The notes below the pieces were generated by a model. That model did no database searches, was not told the origin of the DNA, and saw nothing but the letters and a program-made list of their open reading frames with translations. A stretch of DNA of 64,000 nucleotides from Ancylomarina sp. 16SWW S1-10-2 (GTDB taxonomy: Bacteria; Bacteroidota; Bacteroidia; Bacteroidales; Marinifilaceae): contig NZ_SADB01000019.1 in the NCBI RefSeq assembly GCF_009669305.1, positions 22,690 through 86,689 of the forward strand, in the 5' to 3' direction. Below, in pieces: positions 46,014-55,292 of the stretch. A program made the position numbers and the translations under genes. Each line of letters opens with the position of its first letter. Positions within the stretch are counted from its first letter, which is position 1.

Positions 46014-46291
46014 AAGCGTAAAGATAATTTAAAATTCTTTCAAAACGGCGGATTATTATTACTGATCTCGTACACAGCTCATTACTGTGTCTTTTTGAGT
46101 CCGCATATCTTAAATGTCTCGAGCTTAAAAGAACATAATACATTCCTTATTCTGTCGAATAAATGCATCTCAAGTTTATTATATACGAATTTATGGAAAA
46201 ATATTAAACAATATCGGTTAACCGAGTAAAACTATAATTAGATGTATAATTGGAAGTGTTTATTTAGGACAGCTAGTTGTAGGGCAGTGTA

Positions 46292-46328
46292 TAAAAAAAG
46301 CCCAAACTCATTTTTTGAGCTTGGGCAA
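46292..46328 (-). terminator. Terminator of the gene at 46363
   Basis: Minus strand GCCCAAGCTCA-AAAAA-TGAGTTTGGGC then T7. Confidence 0.9.
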
Positions 46329-46362
46329 TATATTTTAAGAGACAGAATGTGTCCTTCTGTGT

Positions 46363-46686
46363 TTACTTTTTCAATAGTTTATCAGCAATTAGTTTGGCGT
46401 CTTGGCAATATTGGCTATCACCTTTTAATGTCCATTCGCCAGTTTTTTCGATGTAAAATTTCACTGTTTTTTCTACAACTTCAGCATAACCTCCGAAAGA
46501 TTCTAACATTTTTAGAACTTCTTCGTTATACTCAGCTCTGCTTAGTTCATCTTTTAATACTAAGTCCCATTGTTTATTAATACGCTTAGATTTCTCTTTG
46601 TAACTTGGGTCTGTCGTTTTGTAAGCCATTAAAAAAAGTGAAAGCGCTTTCGCTTCTTGTGATGGTCTTGATGATAATTTTGTCAT
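46363..46686 (-). CDS. Small conserved-looking cytoplasmic protein, unknown
   Basis: 107 residues, charged and helical (KEKSKRINKQWDLVLKDELS, then VLKMLESFGGYAEVVEKTVKF). It ends with a short beta-turn-helix stretch (GEWTLKGDSQYCQDAKLIAD). No signal, no metal motif. A minus-strand TACATTTG at 46716-46723 lies 30 bases upstream and it has a strong terminator, so it is very likely expressed. Family not recognised. Confidence 0.65.
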   Translation of the reverse strand: MTKLSSRPSQEAKALSLFLMAYKTTDPSYKEKSKRINKQWDLVLKDELSRAEYNEEVLKMLESFGGYAEVVEKTVKFYIEKTGEWTLKGDSQYCQDAKLIADKLLKK

Positions 46687-46835
46687 TCTCTTTGTTATCT
46701 ATTTAAATAATGGGACAAATGTAGTTTAATATTATCATTTGATTCTTTTCCCATTGGCTTTTTCGCTTAACAACAAGGTAAATAAATAAGTACACTTATA
46801 TATAAGAGGAGTGATATAAGTTCAATTTTATTTTT

Positions 46836-48101
46836 TTATGAATTGCATTCGAGTACATACTGAGCTGTATCTCTACTTTTCTGTTCAAGCAGTGTGTTTC
46901 TACCTTCAGTCATCTGTTTAATCGAATCATCATCGTAATGTCGTATTGTAATAAGTTCAAGCTTATTATTATATCTTACTTCGTAATCTATTTTAAATTC
47001 TTTAATCAGACTATCTATGTTTTTGCTATTATCAATACACAGGGAAAAGCTGATAGCAGAGTTCTGAGTTAAGTTTACTTTTGGTTTGTGTTTAGCAATT
47101 ATTTCGAAAATTGAACATAGGTTTTCTTCTATTACGAAAGAATAGTTTTTCGGACGTATGGAGATCAATATTTGATTCTTCTTCTGAATAAATATTGGCA
47201 TTTTAACACTTTTCTCAATAGGCGCATTGCTCACCATTGTACCTTGTTTGTTGAAGTCTATAAAAGAGCGCACAAACATGGGAATGTTCTTTTCTCGAAT
47301 TGGTTGAATCGTTTTTGGATGAATCACTTTTGCTCCAAAAAAGGCAAGTTCAATGGCTTCTTGGTACGAAATTCGTTTTAATTGTTTGGCATCGGGTATC
47401 CATTTAGGATCAGCGTTCATTATTCCTGGCACATCCTTAAGAATTGAAACTTCTTCAGCATCTAAAATATTAGCAAGAATTGCAGCTGTATAATCAGAAC
47501 CTTCTCTGCCAAGTGTTGTTGTTAAATTGGAGGTTGTTCCACCTATAAAACCTTGGGTAAGGTATATAAAGGTATCGTTAAAGGTAAAAGCAGTTGGAAT
47601 TAATTTTCTTGAGAGTTCCCAGTCGACTTTAGCTTCTCCAAAGTTGTCATTGGTCTTTAAGTATCTTCTAATATCAATCCATTTGTTTTTTACGCCTTTT
47701 TCGCGAAGGTATTCCGATATAATTGTTGTTGATATAAGTTCCCCATAGGCTACAATTTGATCGTATTCAAATTCGTAATTAAGCGATGCGGGCTTTTGTA
47801 GATATGTATTTAGTTCATTAAATAAATTTTCAATTTTTTCAATAGAGCCTGCTTTATTGTTGAAAGATAAAACCTCAACTATTTCAAAATGATATGCCTT
47901 TACTTCTTCGAATTGTTTTTGAACTAGATCATTTTCTTTATGAAAAAAATGATCAACTATTTGTTCTAGGGCATTTGTGGTTTTACCCATTGCCGAAACA
48001 ACAATAAGGCTCTCTTCTTTGTAAGATTGTACAATCTTATAAAAATTCTGAACTCCTTCTGCTGAGTTTACTGAGGCTCCACCAAATTTAAAAACATTCA
48101 T
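46836..48101 (-). CDS. Aspartate kinase
   Basis: 421 residues, monofunctional. First step of the aspartate pathway (lysine/DAP, threonine, methionine). Kinase motif FKFGGASVNSAEG near residue 5, and LGREGSDYTAAILA at about 195 with the phosphate-contact residues. C-terminal ACT-like region from about 290. It is shorter than the 440-460 residues of feedback-sensitive LysC, but both ACT segments may still be present. The minor change FGGAS for FGGTS is common. Which end product regulates it cannot be told. Confidence 0.92.
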   Translation of the reverse strand: MNVFKFGGASVNSAEGVQNFYKIVQSYKEESLIVVSAMGKTTNALEQIVDHFFHKENDLVQKQFEEVKAYHFEIVEVLSFNNKAGSIEKIENLFNELNTYLQKPASLNYEFEYDQIVAYGELISTTIISEYLREKGVKNKWIDIRRYLKTNDNFGEAKVDWELSRKLIPTAFTFNDTFIYLTQGFIGGTTSNLTTTLGREGSDYTAAILANILDAEEVSILKDVPGIMNADPKWIPDAKQLKRISYQEAIELAFFGAKVIHPKTIQPIREKNIPMFVRSFIDFNKQGTMVSNAPIEKSVKMPIFIQKKNQILISIRPKNYSFVIEENLCSIFEIIAKHKPKVNLTQNSAISFSLCIDNSKNIDSLIKEFKIDYEVRYNNKLELITIRHYDDDSIKQMTEGRNTLLEQKSRDTAQYVLECNS

Positions 48102-48632
48102 TCTGATCTTATTTTAATCTGAAAATAAAAAATATATCGATAATCATAAATACTATCAATATATGAAAGTAATAAATAAAGATGAGCGTGAAACGATCCT
48201 TGTGTTTTTTTAACAAGAAACATTAGTGCATAGGTGTACAATGGGGTTTGGAGGTTTAAATAAAAAATAATTTTACTTGATCTAAATTTTAAAGGCAAAG
48301 AAAATAAACGAATACAATCGTGTTGAAACGATGAATTAATTTATTCTTAAACGACAAGCAGAAATTCCCAATCACTCGCTAAGAAAACGAGGAAGTTATG
48401 ACTCTTGATGTTGAAATGGGGTTTAATAGAAGTGTGTTTTTTATGATTTATGCTATAATATTTAAATTAGATTCTTTTGAATTATATGTATTGGAGGTGG
48501 ACTGATTATAATTATGCTTTTTTATTCTTGTGAGCCTTAGTTATCGATGAATTAATATTCGATAATTTCGTTGAATTATCTATTCCCAAACAATTTCCCT
48601 AAATTTGTGGGCATTACAAAAAAAGAGAGAAA
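48102..48632. promoter_or_regulatory. Intergenic region between aspartate kinase and mfd
   Basis: 531 bases. TAAATTTG at 48600-48607 is a -7 element 25 bases before the mfd start; the nearest TTG is at 48571, giving a spacer of 26, too long. A 66-codon frame inside the region has no protein-like features. Otherwise nothing is visible. Confidence 0.45.
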
Positions 48633-51600
48633 TTGGAATTAGATCAAATCATCAAACTATTTAATGAGCATCCTGCTCGTTATAGTATTCAGAAATTCAT
48701 AGAAAAGGAATCCCAAACAAAGATTCACATTAAAGGCTTGCAGGGTTCGGCTTTGGCTGTATTGGCTGCTTCTCTTCCTAATGATAAGAGAGCTCAAGTT
48801 TTTATTTTGAATGATAAGGAAGAGGCTGCTTATTTCTATAATGATCTTTGTACTTTGTTGGATGATAAACAGGTTTCGTATTTTCCTTCATCTTTTAAAC
48901 GATCGGCACAGTATGAAACGACTGATAAATCAAATATTATACTGCGTGCTGAGGTTTTAAACCGATTGCTTACAAATCAAAATCCAAGTTATATTGTCAC
49001 TTTTCCAGAGGCTATAGCCGAGAAAGTGATTAGTCAAGCTCAGTTAGAAGAAAATACGCTTAAGATAAAAGTAGGCGAGAAGTTATCTCCTGAATTTATC
49101 GAAGAGGTATTGGTTGATTATAAATTTGAGAGGGCTGATTTTGTGATTGGTCCTGGTCAATATTCAATTCGTGGTTCAATTATCGATATTTTTTCTTTTT
49201 CAGATGAATATCCTTATCGTATCGACTTTTTTGGTGAAGAAGTAGATTCAATTCGTTTGTTCGATATTGAAAATCAATTATCGAAAGAGAAGAGAACTTC
49301 GGTAGATATTATTCCTAATATACAGGAGAATATAAATGATGAAGCTAGAATTTCATTTTTTGAATTTTTACACAAAAACACTATTTGTTGGGTAAAAAAT
49401 GTTGCTTTTATTGCAGATCGAATCGATTCTATATTCGAGAAAACGACTGATAAAAAAGCCTATATTGAGTTTGACGAGAATAGAATAGCTGCTGCTGAAT
49501 ACTTAATACAAGGGCCCGATTTTATAGATCAAATTAGTGCTTTTTCTGGTCTGGAATTTGGACAGAAATTTTATTTTCCAGCTGAAAATATTATTCAGTT
49601 TAACCAAAGTCCGCAACCTACTTTCAATAAAAATTTCGACCTTCTAGGCCAGGAATTGATGAATAATAATGCCAAGGCTTTTGAAAACTATATTTTTTCT
49701 GATAACCCTAAGCAGGTTGAGCGTATTCGTAATATTTTCGATGATAAAGGAATAGATGTTATTTTTACCGATGTAAATCGAACTTTTCATCAAGGTTTTT
49801 CTGATTCTGATTTACGAATAGCTTGTTATACCGATCATCAAATTTTCGATCGTCATCATAAGTTTAAGTTAAAGAACGCAACAGTTCATAAAGCGAAAGA
49901 AACAGTAACCCTAAAAGAAATAAATAGACTTCATCCTGGTGATTTTATCGTGCACTCCGATCATGGTATTGGTCGTTTTGGAGGCTTACAACGCATAGAA
50001 ACAAATGGAAAATCGCAGGAAGTTATTCGTCTAGTTTATAAGGACGATGACATTCTTTTTGTGAGTTTACATTCCTTGCACAAAATATCAAAGTATAAGG
50101 GAAAAGATGGTTCTACACCTAAAATATATAAACTAGGAACTGGAGCTTGGCAAAAACTAAAAGACAAGACTAAAACTAAGATTAAGGATATTGCCAAAGA
50201 TCTTATTTTGCTTTATTCAAAACGAAAAGCTGAGCGAGGATTTCAATTTAGTCCCGATAGTTTTATGCAACAAGAGCTCGAGGCATCTTTCATATACGAA
50301 GATACACCCGATCAAGTAAAGGCAACCAAGTCGGTAAAAGAGGGCATGGAATCTCATTTTCCAATGGATAGATTGGTTTGTGGCGATGTGGGATTTGGTA
50401 AAACCGAGATTGCGATACGTGCTGCATTTAAGGCTGTAGCCGATGATAAACAGGTTGCCATTTTAGTACCAACTACTATTTTAGCTTTTCAACATTTTAA
50501 AACTTTTTCCGATCGGCTTAAAGATTTCCCTTGTCGTATTGATTATATTTCAAGAATGCGTAAGCCTAAGGATCAGAAATTGATTCTAAAGGATTTGAAA
50601 GCAGGTAAAATTGATATATTAATAGGAACACATCGAATAATTGGAAAGGATATCGAGTTTAAGGATATGGGTTTACTAATTGTTGATGAGGAACAAAAAT
50701 TTGGCGTATCGGTAAAAGAGAAGTTGAAGCAAATGAAGGTTAATGTAGATACTTTGACTTTAACAGCTACACCTATTCCTCGTACCCTACAGTTTTCGTT
50801 GATGGGTGCACGAGATTTGTCAATCATTAATACGCCACCGCCAAACCGTTATCCTATTGCTACCGAGATTCATAATTTTGATGAAGATATTATTCGTGAA
50901 GCGATAACCTATGAAGTTGAGAGAAATGGTCAGGTTTTCTTTATTCACAACAGAGTTCAAAATATACACGAAGTAGAAGCCATGTTGCACCGTGTTGTGC
51001 CTGGTATTTCAACCGTTGTGGCTCATGGACAAATGGATGGACCTAAGCTTGAGAAAATAATGCTTGAGTTTATAAGAGGCGATTACGATGTTTTAATTGC
51101 AACAACAATTATAGAATCGGGGCTCGATATTCCAAATGCTAATACGATTATTATTAATAATGGTCAGAATTTTGGTTTAAGTGAGTTGCATCAGCTGCGT
51201 GGTCGTGTAGGGCGTTCCAATAAAAAAGCCTTTTGTTATTTATTAACGCCACCTATGGATTCTATGACTCAGGAGGCGCGTCAGCGATTGAATGCCATAG
51301 AGAGTTTTTCGGAACTTGGAAGCGGTTTTAATATTGCCATGCAAGATCTAGATATTCGAGGTGCGGGTAATTTATTGGGTGGTGAGCAAAGTGGTTTTAT
51401 TTCAGATATTGGTTATGAAACCTATCAAAGGATCTTAAACGAAGCTATTTTAGAACTTAAGGAGACTGAGTTTAAAGATGTATTTGCTGATGAAAAAGTA
51501 CAAGAGGAAGTAGAAGTTAAGCGTTTTATCACCGATTGTCATATTGATACTGATTTAGAGATTTTATTTCCCGAATCGTATGTTGAAAGTATTTCAGAAC

Positions 51601-51992
51601 GAATTCGTTTGTATCGAGAACTTGATAATATTCAAAAGGAAGAGGAAATTGAAGTGTTTGTTACGCAACTTAAGGATCGATTTGGTGAAATTCCAGCTTC
51701 ATCTATTGAGTTGCTTAATGTGGTTCGTTTAAGATGGTTTGCGCTTGATTTAGGAATAGAGAAGTTGATTCTTAAATCGAAAAAAATGGTTCTTTATTTT
51801 GTGAACGATCATCAATCGGCCTATTATCAATCTCAGCAGTTTTCAAAAGTATTAGCTTTTGTGCAATCGCAAGTTTTGCCTTGTAAAATGAAAGAAGCTA
51901 GACGTAGGTTAAGTTTGAGTTTCGAAAATGTGACAAGCATTAAGCATGCAAGTGAGATTTTGGCAAAATTTTCCGAACCTGTATCTTTGTAG
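48633..51992 (+). CDS. mfd: Transcription-repair coupling factor
   Basis: 1119 residues, full length, starting at TTG 48633 (no ATG fits). Removes RNA polymerase stalled at lesions and recruits UvrA. N-terminal UvrB-homology part to about 330; the polymerase-interacting domain begins LHPGDFIVHSDHGIGRFGG at about 430. The translocase has CGDVGFGKTEIAIRAAF at about 583, DEEQKFGV and TATPIPRTLQ, then HQLRGRVGRSNKKAFCYLL. The C-terminal TRCF domain ends the protein. coaX starts one base after its stop. Confidence 0.97.
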   Translation: MELDQIIKLFNEHPARYSIQKFIEKESQTKIHIKGLQGSALAVLAASLPNDKRAQVFILNDKEEAAYFYNDLCTLLDDKQVSYFPSSFKRSAQYETTDKSNIILRAEVLNRLLTNQNPSYIVTFPEAIAEKVISQAQLEENTLKIKVGEKLSPEFIEEVLVDYKFERADFVIGPGQYSIRGSIIDIFSFSDEYPYRIDFFGEEVDSIRLFDIENQLSKEKRTSVDIIPNIQENINDEARISFFEFLHKNTICWVKNVAFIADRIDSIFEKTTDKKAYIEFDENRIAAAEYLIQGPDFIDQISAFSGLEFGQKFYFPAENIIQFNQSPQPTFNKNFDLLGQELMNNNAKAFENYIFSDNPKQVERIRNIFDDKGIDVIFTDVNRTFHQGFSDSDLRIACYTDHQIFDRHHKFKLKNATVHKAKETVTLKEINRLHPGDFIVHSDHGIGRFGGLQRIETNGKSQEVIRLVYKDDDILFVSLHSLHKISKYKGKDGSTPKIYKLGTGAWQKLKDKTKTKIKDIAKDLILLYSKRKAERGFQFSPDSFMQQELEASFIYEDTPDQVKATKSVKEGMESHFPMDRLVCGDVGFGKTEIAIRAAFKAVADDKQVAILVPTTILAFQHFKTFSDRLKDFPCRIDYISRMRKPKDQKLILKDLKAGKIDILIGTHRIIGKDIEFKDMGLLIVDEEQKFGVSVKEKLKQMKVNVDTLTLTATPIPRTLQFSLMGARDLSIINTPPPNRYPIATEIHNFDEDIIREAITYEVERNGQVFFIHNRVQNIHEVEAMLHRVVPGISTVVAHGQMDGPKLEKIMLEFIRGDYDVLIATTIIESGLDIPNANTIIINNGQNFGLSELHQLRGRVGRSNKKAFCYLLTPPMDSMTQEARQRLNAIESFSELGSGFNIAMQDLDIRGAGNLLGGEQSGFISDIGYETYQRILNEAILELKETEFKDVFADEKVQEEVEVKRFITDCHIDTDLEILFPESYVESISERIRLYRELDNIQKEEEIEVFVTQLKDRFGEIPASSIELLNVVRLRWFALDLGIEKLILKSKKMVLYFVNDHQSAYYQSQQFSKVLAFVQSQVLPCKMKEARRRLSLSFENVTSIKHASEILAKFSEPVSL

Positions 51993-51993
51993 C

Positions 51994-52722
51994 ATGAATT
52001 TAATTATAGACATAGGGAATACACAAACTAAATATGCACTTTTTCAAAAGGGAGAGATGTTAGAGTTTTGTGTGTCTCAAATTTTGGATATTTCTTTAAT
52101 TGAGAATTGGTTGCTAAAACACCCAAGGCTTGATGCGGCTATACTATCTTCGGTTCAAGGTAAACCAACTGATTTCCTAGATTTTCTAGATTCAAAATTC
52201 GAGAAACTGATTTTTTTCGATCAGAATATCCCAACTCCATTGGTTAATCTTTATGAATCGAAAGAAACTTTGGGGTACGATCGTTTGGCAGCATGTGTAG
52301 GAGCGAACTCTATTTGTCCTAATACCAACTTATTGGTAATTGATGCAGGTACGGCTATAACATTCGATTTTGTAAGTGCTGCCAATGCATATCTTGGAGG
52401 TACAATTTCTCCTGGATTAAGTATGAGATTTAAAGCTTTAAACTCATTTACAAAGAAATTACCATTGCTTAAACAGTCCGATTCTTTCAGTTTAATTGGG
52501 AAAAATACCGAAGGAGCAATTATTTCGGGTGTTCAAAATAGTATTCTTTTTGAAGTCGATTCTTATATTAATAAGTTGAATGAGACTCATTCTAATACAA
52601 ATGTCTTTCTTACAGGAGGAGATTCTGGCTTTATTTATTCTAAATTAAAGCATAATGCTATTCATCGTAATAACCTCTTATTAGTAGGTTTAGATGCTAT
52701 TCTTGATTATAATAATGTTTAA
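51994..52722 (+). CDS. coaX: Type III pantothenate kinase
   Basis: 242 residues from ATG 51994; a longer frame starting inside mfd is rejected. First step of CoA synthesis. Motifs: IDIGNTQTKYALF near residue 5, GYDRLAACVGA at about 90, VIDAGTAITFDFV at about 110, and GGTISPGLSMRFKALN at about 128. One base separates it from mfd, so the two are cotranscribed. Confidence 0.95.
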   Translation: MNLIIDIGNTQTKYALFQKGEMLEFCVSQILDISLIENWLLKHPRLDAAILSSVQGKPTDFLDFLDSKFEKLIFFDQNIPTPLVNLYESKETLGYDRLAACVGANSICPNTNLLVIDAGTAITFDFVSAANAYLGGTISPGLSMRFKALNSFTKKLPLLKQSDSFSLIGKNTEGAIISGVQNSILFEVDSYINKLNETHSNTNVFLTGGDSGFIYSKLKHNAIHRNNLLLVGLDAILDYNNV

Positions 52723-52745
52723 ATATCGAGATTTTTGATGAAGGT

Positions 52746-52776
52746 TTTGCTGCTTGTAATTTTATTTATAGTTTTG
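52746..52776 (+). promoter_or_regulatory. Promoter of the TPR gene
   Basis: TTTG (52746-52749), a 19-base spacer and TAGTTTTG (52769-52776), an exact consensus match, 177 bases before the start codon. Confidence 0.7.
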
Positions 52777-52815
52777 CATCTGTCAGAATTTTTATATCTC
52801 TAGGTTAATACATGC

Positions 52816-52852
52816 AATATCTATCGTTAAGTTTTTTTAACTAATAGATATT
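52816..52852 (+). promoter_or_regulatory. Stem-loop in the long leader of the TPR gene
   Basis: AATATCTA pairs with TAGATATT, and inside them GTTAA pairs with TTAAC around a T-rich loop. No T run follows, so it is a leader structure rather than a terminator. Confidence 0.5.
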
Positions 52853-52952
52853 AAAAATGGTATACGCTTTGCTTTGAGATTAATTACATTTAAATAAGAT
52901 TAAGATCTTTTGTTGAAACAGTAACTAATCAGATTACATAAAATATAGAATC

Positions 52953-54284
52953 ATGAAAATTAGACTTATAATGCTAAGTGCTGTCCTTACGATATCGACC
53001 ATGTTTGGAGCAAATGCTCAGACAAAGGAGTCGAAGTATGGGGTGGATAGTGTAAAAACAATTATGACTGCTTCTCTTTACGGGGAGATGGTAAAACAAA
53101 AGAATTATAAAGAGGCTCTTCCAAGTTGGAGATACATCTTCAATAATGCACCTAAATTTCAAAGATCAACATACATTAATGGTGTGAAGATTATGCGTGG
53201 GATGTATTATGCTACCAAGGATAAAAAATATGTTGATACTTTAATGATGGTTTACGATCAAAGAATCAAGTATTTTGGAACCAGTAGAAAATACCCTACA
53301 GGATGGATTCTTGGACGTAAAGGTGGTGACTTATTTGCTTTTGGTAAGAGAGATATAGCTAAAGTTAAAGAAGCCTATACCATTATGAAGAAATCTATTG
53401 ATATGCGTGGTGTAGATTCTGAAGAAGCTGTTGTTAATAAAACAATGGAAGCAGGTAAAATGCTTGTTATGGCTAAGCAATTAGATCCTGAGTTGTTAAT
53501 TAATGATTACTTGGCTTTTATGGATCTTTTGAAAGCTAGAATGGATAAATACCCTAATAAAGCTACCAATGTTAAAGGTGCTATTATTAATGTAGAGAAC
53601 GATTTCTTTGCTGCAGGTGTTGCTGATTGTGAAACTTTGAGTAGTATTTTTACACCTAAGTTTGAAGCTAATCCTGATGATATGGTTTTGATCAACAAGA
53701 TTATGAAGATGTTGAACCGTCAGGAGTGTGAAGATGGTGCTTTATATGCTAAGGTTGCTGAGCAAAAATATAAGCTTGAGCCTAGTGCTGATGCTGCACA
53801 CGATCTTGCAAGAATGTTTATCAAGAAAAAACAATTTTCTAAGAGTAAGGTGTATATTCAAGAATCAATTGATTTAGAGAAAGACCCAGAGGTTAAGGCT
53901 GATCTTTATTACAAACTAGCTTCTATTCTTTATTTGGATGGTAAATTAGTTGACGCTAGAAAAAATTGTCGTGCAGCTAGTGCTTTAAAACCTAACTGGG
54001 GACAACCTTACATTTTAGTAGGTAAAATGTATGCTGGTTTTTCTAAAGACTTTCCAGGTAAACAATTCGAAAAACATGCTGTATATTGGGCAGCAGTTGA
54101 TGAGTTTATGAAAGCTAAAAGTGTAGATCCAGAGTGTGCTGTTGAAGCTAGAAAACAAATTGCTACTTGGTCTAAATATTTCTTAGGCAAAGAAGAAGGA
54201 TTTATGCAAAGCCTTAAAGAAGGTGATTCTTATAAAGTGGGTTCTTGGATTAACGAAACAACTACAGTTAGATTTAACCAATAA
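52953..54284 (+). CDS. Secreted TPR protein, unknown function
   Basis: 443 residues. Signal peptide MKIRLIMLSAVLTIS with cleavage after ANAQ. The N-terminal domain (YKEALPSWRYIFNNAPKFQ) and C-terminal repeats (AAHDLARMFIKKKQF, DLYYKLASILYLDGKLVDA) are TPR helices. I have seen the type in many Bacteroidota next to the same lptC, where its function is unknown. lptC follows after 62 bases, which hints at an envelope role. Confidence 0.8.
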   Translation: MKIRLIMLSAVLTISTMFGANAQTKESKYGVDSVKTIMTASLYGEMVKQKNYKEALPSWRYIFNNAPKFQRSTYINGVKIMRGMYYATKDKKYVDTLMMVYDQRIKYFGTSRKYPTGWILGRKGGDLFAFGKRDIAKVKEAYTIMKKSIDMRGVDSEEAVVNKTMEAGKMLVMAKQLDPELLINDYLAFMDLLKARMDKYPNKATNVKGAIINVENDFFAAGVADCETLSSIFTPKFEANPDDMVLINKIMKMLNRQECEDGALYAKVAEQKYKLEPSADAAHDLARMFIKKKQFSKSKVYIQESIDLEKDPEVKADLYYKLASILYLDGKLVDARKNCRAASALKPNWGQPYILVGKMYAGFSKDFPGKQFEKHAVYWAAVDEFMKAKSVDPECAVEARKQIATWSKYFLGKEEGFMQSLKEGDSYKVGSWINETTTVRFNQ

Positions 54285-54346
54285 TCTATTCGTAATGAGT
54301 CAAGAAATGACTACTTTCATGTGGCAAATCATGAAATAATAAACAC

Positions 54347-54928
54347 ATGAATAAAACGATTCAAATTGAATTTATATATAAAAGCATTGTTGCCCTAATA
54401 GGGGTGACAATGCTTTTGTCTTGTGAAAACAATATTAAAGATGTTGAGAGTGTAACAGCTCAAGAATCTCATCCTGAAGTTTATGGTGAAAAAGTAGAGT
54501 TCGTTTTCACCGATTCAACTCGAATTCAATATAAAGCGTATGCCATTGAATTTAGGCAAGTTAAGACTGAAGAGGAAGAGTATAATGAATTCACTAAAGG
54601 AGGGAACCTCATTTATTACAACAAAGATGGTTCGCAAGCATGGACAATTAGATGTAATTATGCCAAGAATTTTGTAAAAGATAAATTATGGGAGCTTCGA
54701 AATGATGTTGTTGCTGTTAGTGATGATGGAAAAACGATAAGTTCCGAACTTATGTATTGGGATCAATCTAAGAGCAAGATCTATTCAGACCAGTATGTTC
54801 GAATTACAGAGAAAGATGGTCAAATGTTAGAAGGCAATAGCTTTACTGCTGATGATGGCTTGGATAGAATCTCTTTGAGTCAGGTTTCTGGTGAGGTTTA
54901 TCTCGAAGACAAAAACATGAAAAACTAA
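54347..54928 (+). CDS. lptC: LPS export protein LptC
   Basis: 193 residues. An N-terminal helix (about 14-25) ends in a possible lipobox LLSC at residue 26. A single beta-jellyroll domain follows: VEFVFTDSTRIQYKAYA, GNLIYYNKDGSQAWTI and WELRNDVVAVSDDGKTISSELMYW, the pattern of LptC/OstA-type proteins. LptC bridges the LptBFG transporter and LptA. It lies in an operon with the TPR gene. Confidence 0.85.
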   Translation: MNKTIQIEFIYKSIVALIGVTMLLSCENNIKDVESVTAQESHPEVYGEKVEFVFTDSTRIQYKAYAIEFRQVKTEEEEYNEFTKGGNLIYYNKDGSQAWTIRCNYAKNFVKDKLWELRNDVVAVSDDGKTISSELMYWDQSKSKIYSDQYVRITEKDGQMLEGNSFTADDGLDRISLSQVSGEVYLEDKNMKN

Positions 54929-54957
54929 ACGTTTAATTAAAACATAAAAGCATAGAG

Positions 54958-54992
54958 AATTACTTGCATTATTATATGTAGGTAATTTTTTT
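54958..54992 (+). terminator. Terminator after lptC
   Basis: AATTAC and GTAATT with an extended imperfect TGCAT/ATGTA stem between, then T8. Confidence 0.7.
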
Positions 54993-55085
54993 TGCCTATA
55001 GATTTTTATTTTGAATCAAAATCTCCATCTTTAGATGTACTTTTGTTTGCTTGATAAATGTATATCATAAAGCATAAATTAAAAG

Positions 55086-55292
55086 ATGAAACAGAAATTA
55101 CCTTACCTTTTAGAAATTATCTGGTTACTTGTAGCCATTTTTAGTGTTTCGTTTGCTATACTTAGAACCTTTAGCCTTGGTTTCAAGGAAAATATCATGT
55201 TGTATGTTATTGCATTGCTTGCCTGTTTAATGTATGGCTCACGACGATATTTGAGAAAAACAAGAGAAGGTATAAATCAAGATAAACAATAA
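55086..55292 (+). CDS. Small two-helix membrane protein
   Basis: 68 residues with helices at about 8-26 and 38-52 and a basic tail (SRRYLRKTREG). Its stop overlaps the start of the next gene by one base (TAATG), so it is translated with the CNNM-type protein and may assist it. A -7 box TACTTTTG is at 55038-55045 with poor -33 spacing. No family recognised. Confidence 0.7.
   Translation: MKQKLPYLLEIIWLLVAIFSVSFAILRTFSLGFKENIMLYVIALLACLMYGSRRYLRKTREGINQDKQ

Noticed and set aside
46014-46240. A second attC-like site upstream of DUF1016
   Set aside because: The only dyad there (ACACAG with CTGTGT) is simple and lacks the TAAC/GTTA ends and unpaired spacers.
46242-46580. A plus-strand frame of 112 codons
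   Set aside because: It runs through the terminator and antisense to the gene at 46363, which has promoter, terminator and protein-like composition.
48098-48298. A 66-codon minus-strand frame upstream of aspartate kinase
   Set aside because: Composition is that of random AT-rich sequence, with no start context and overlap with the kinase start.
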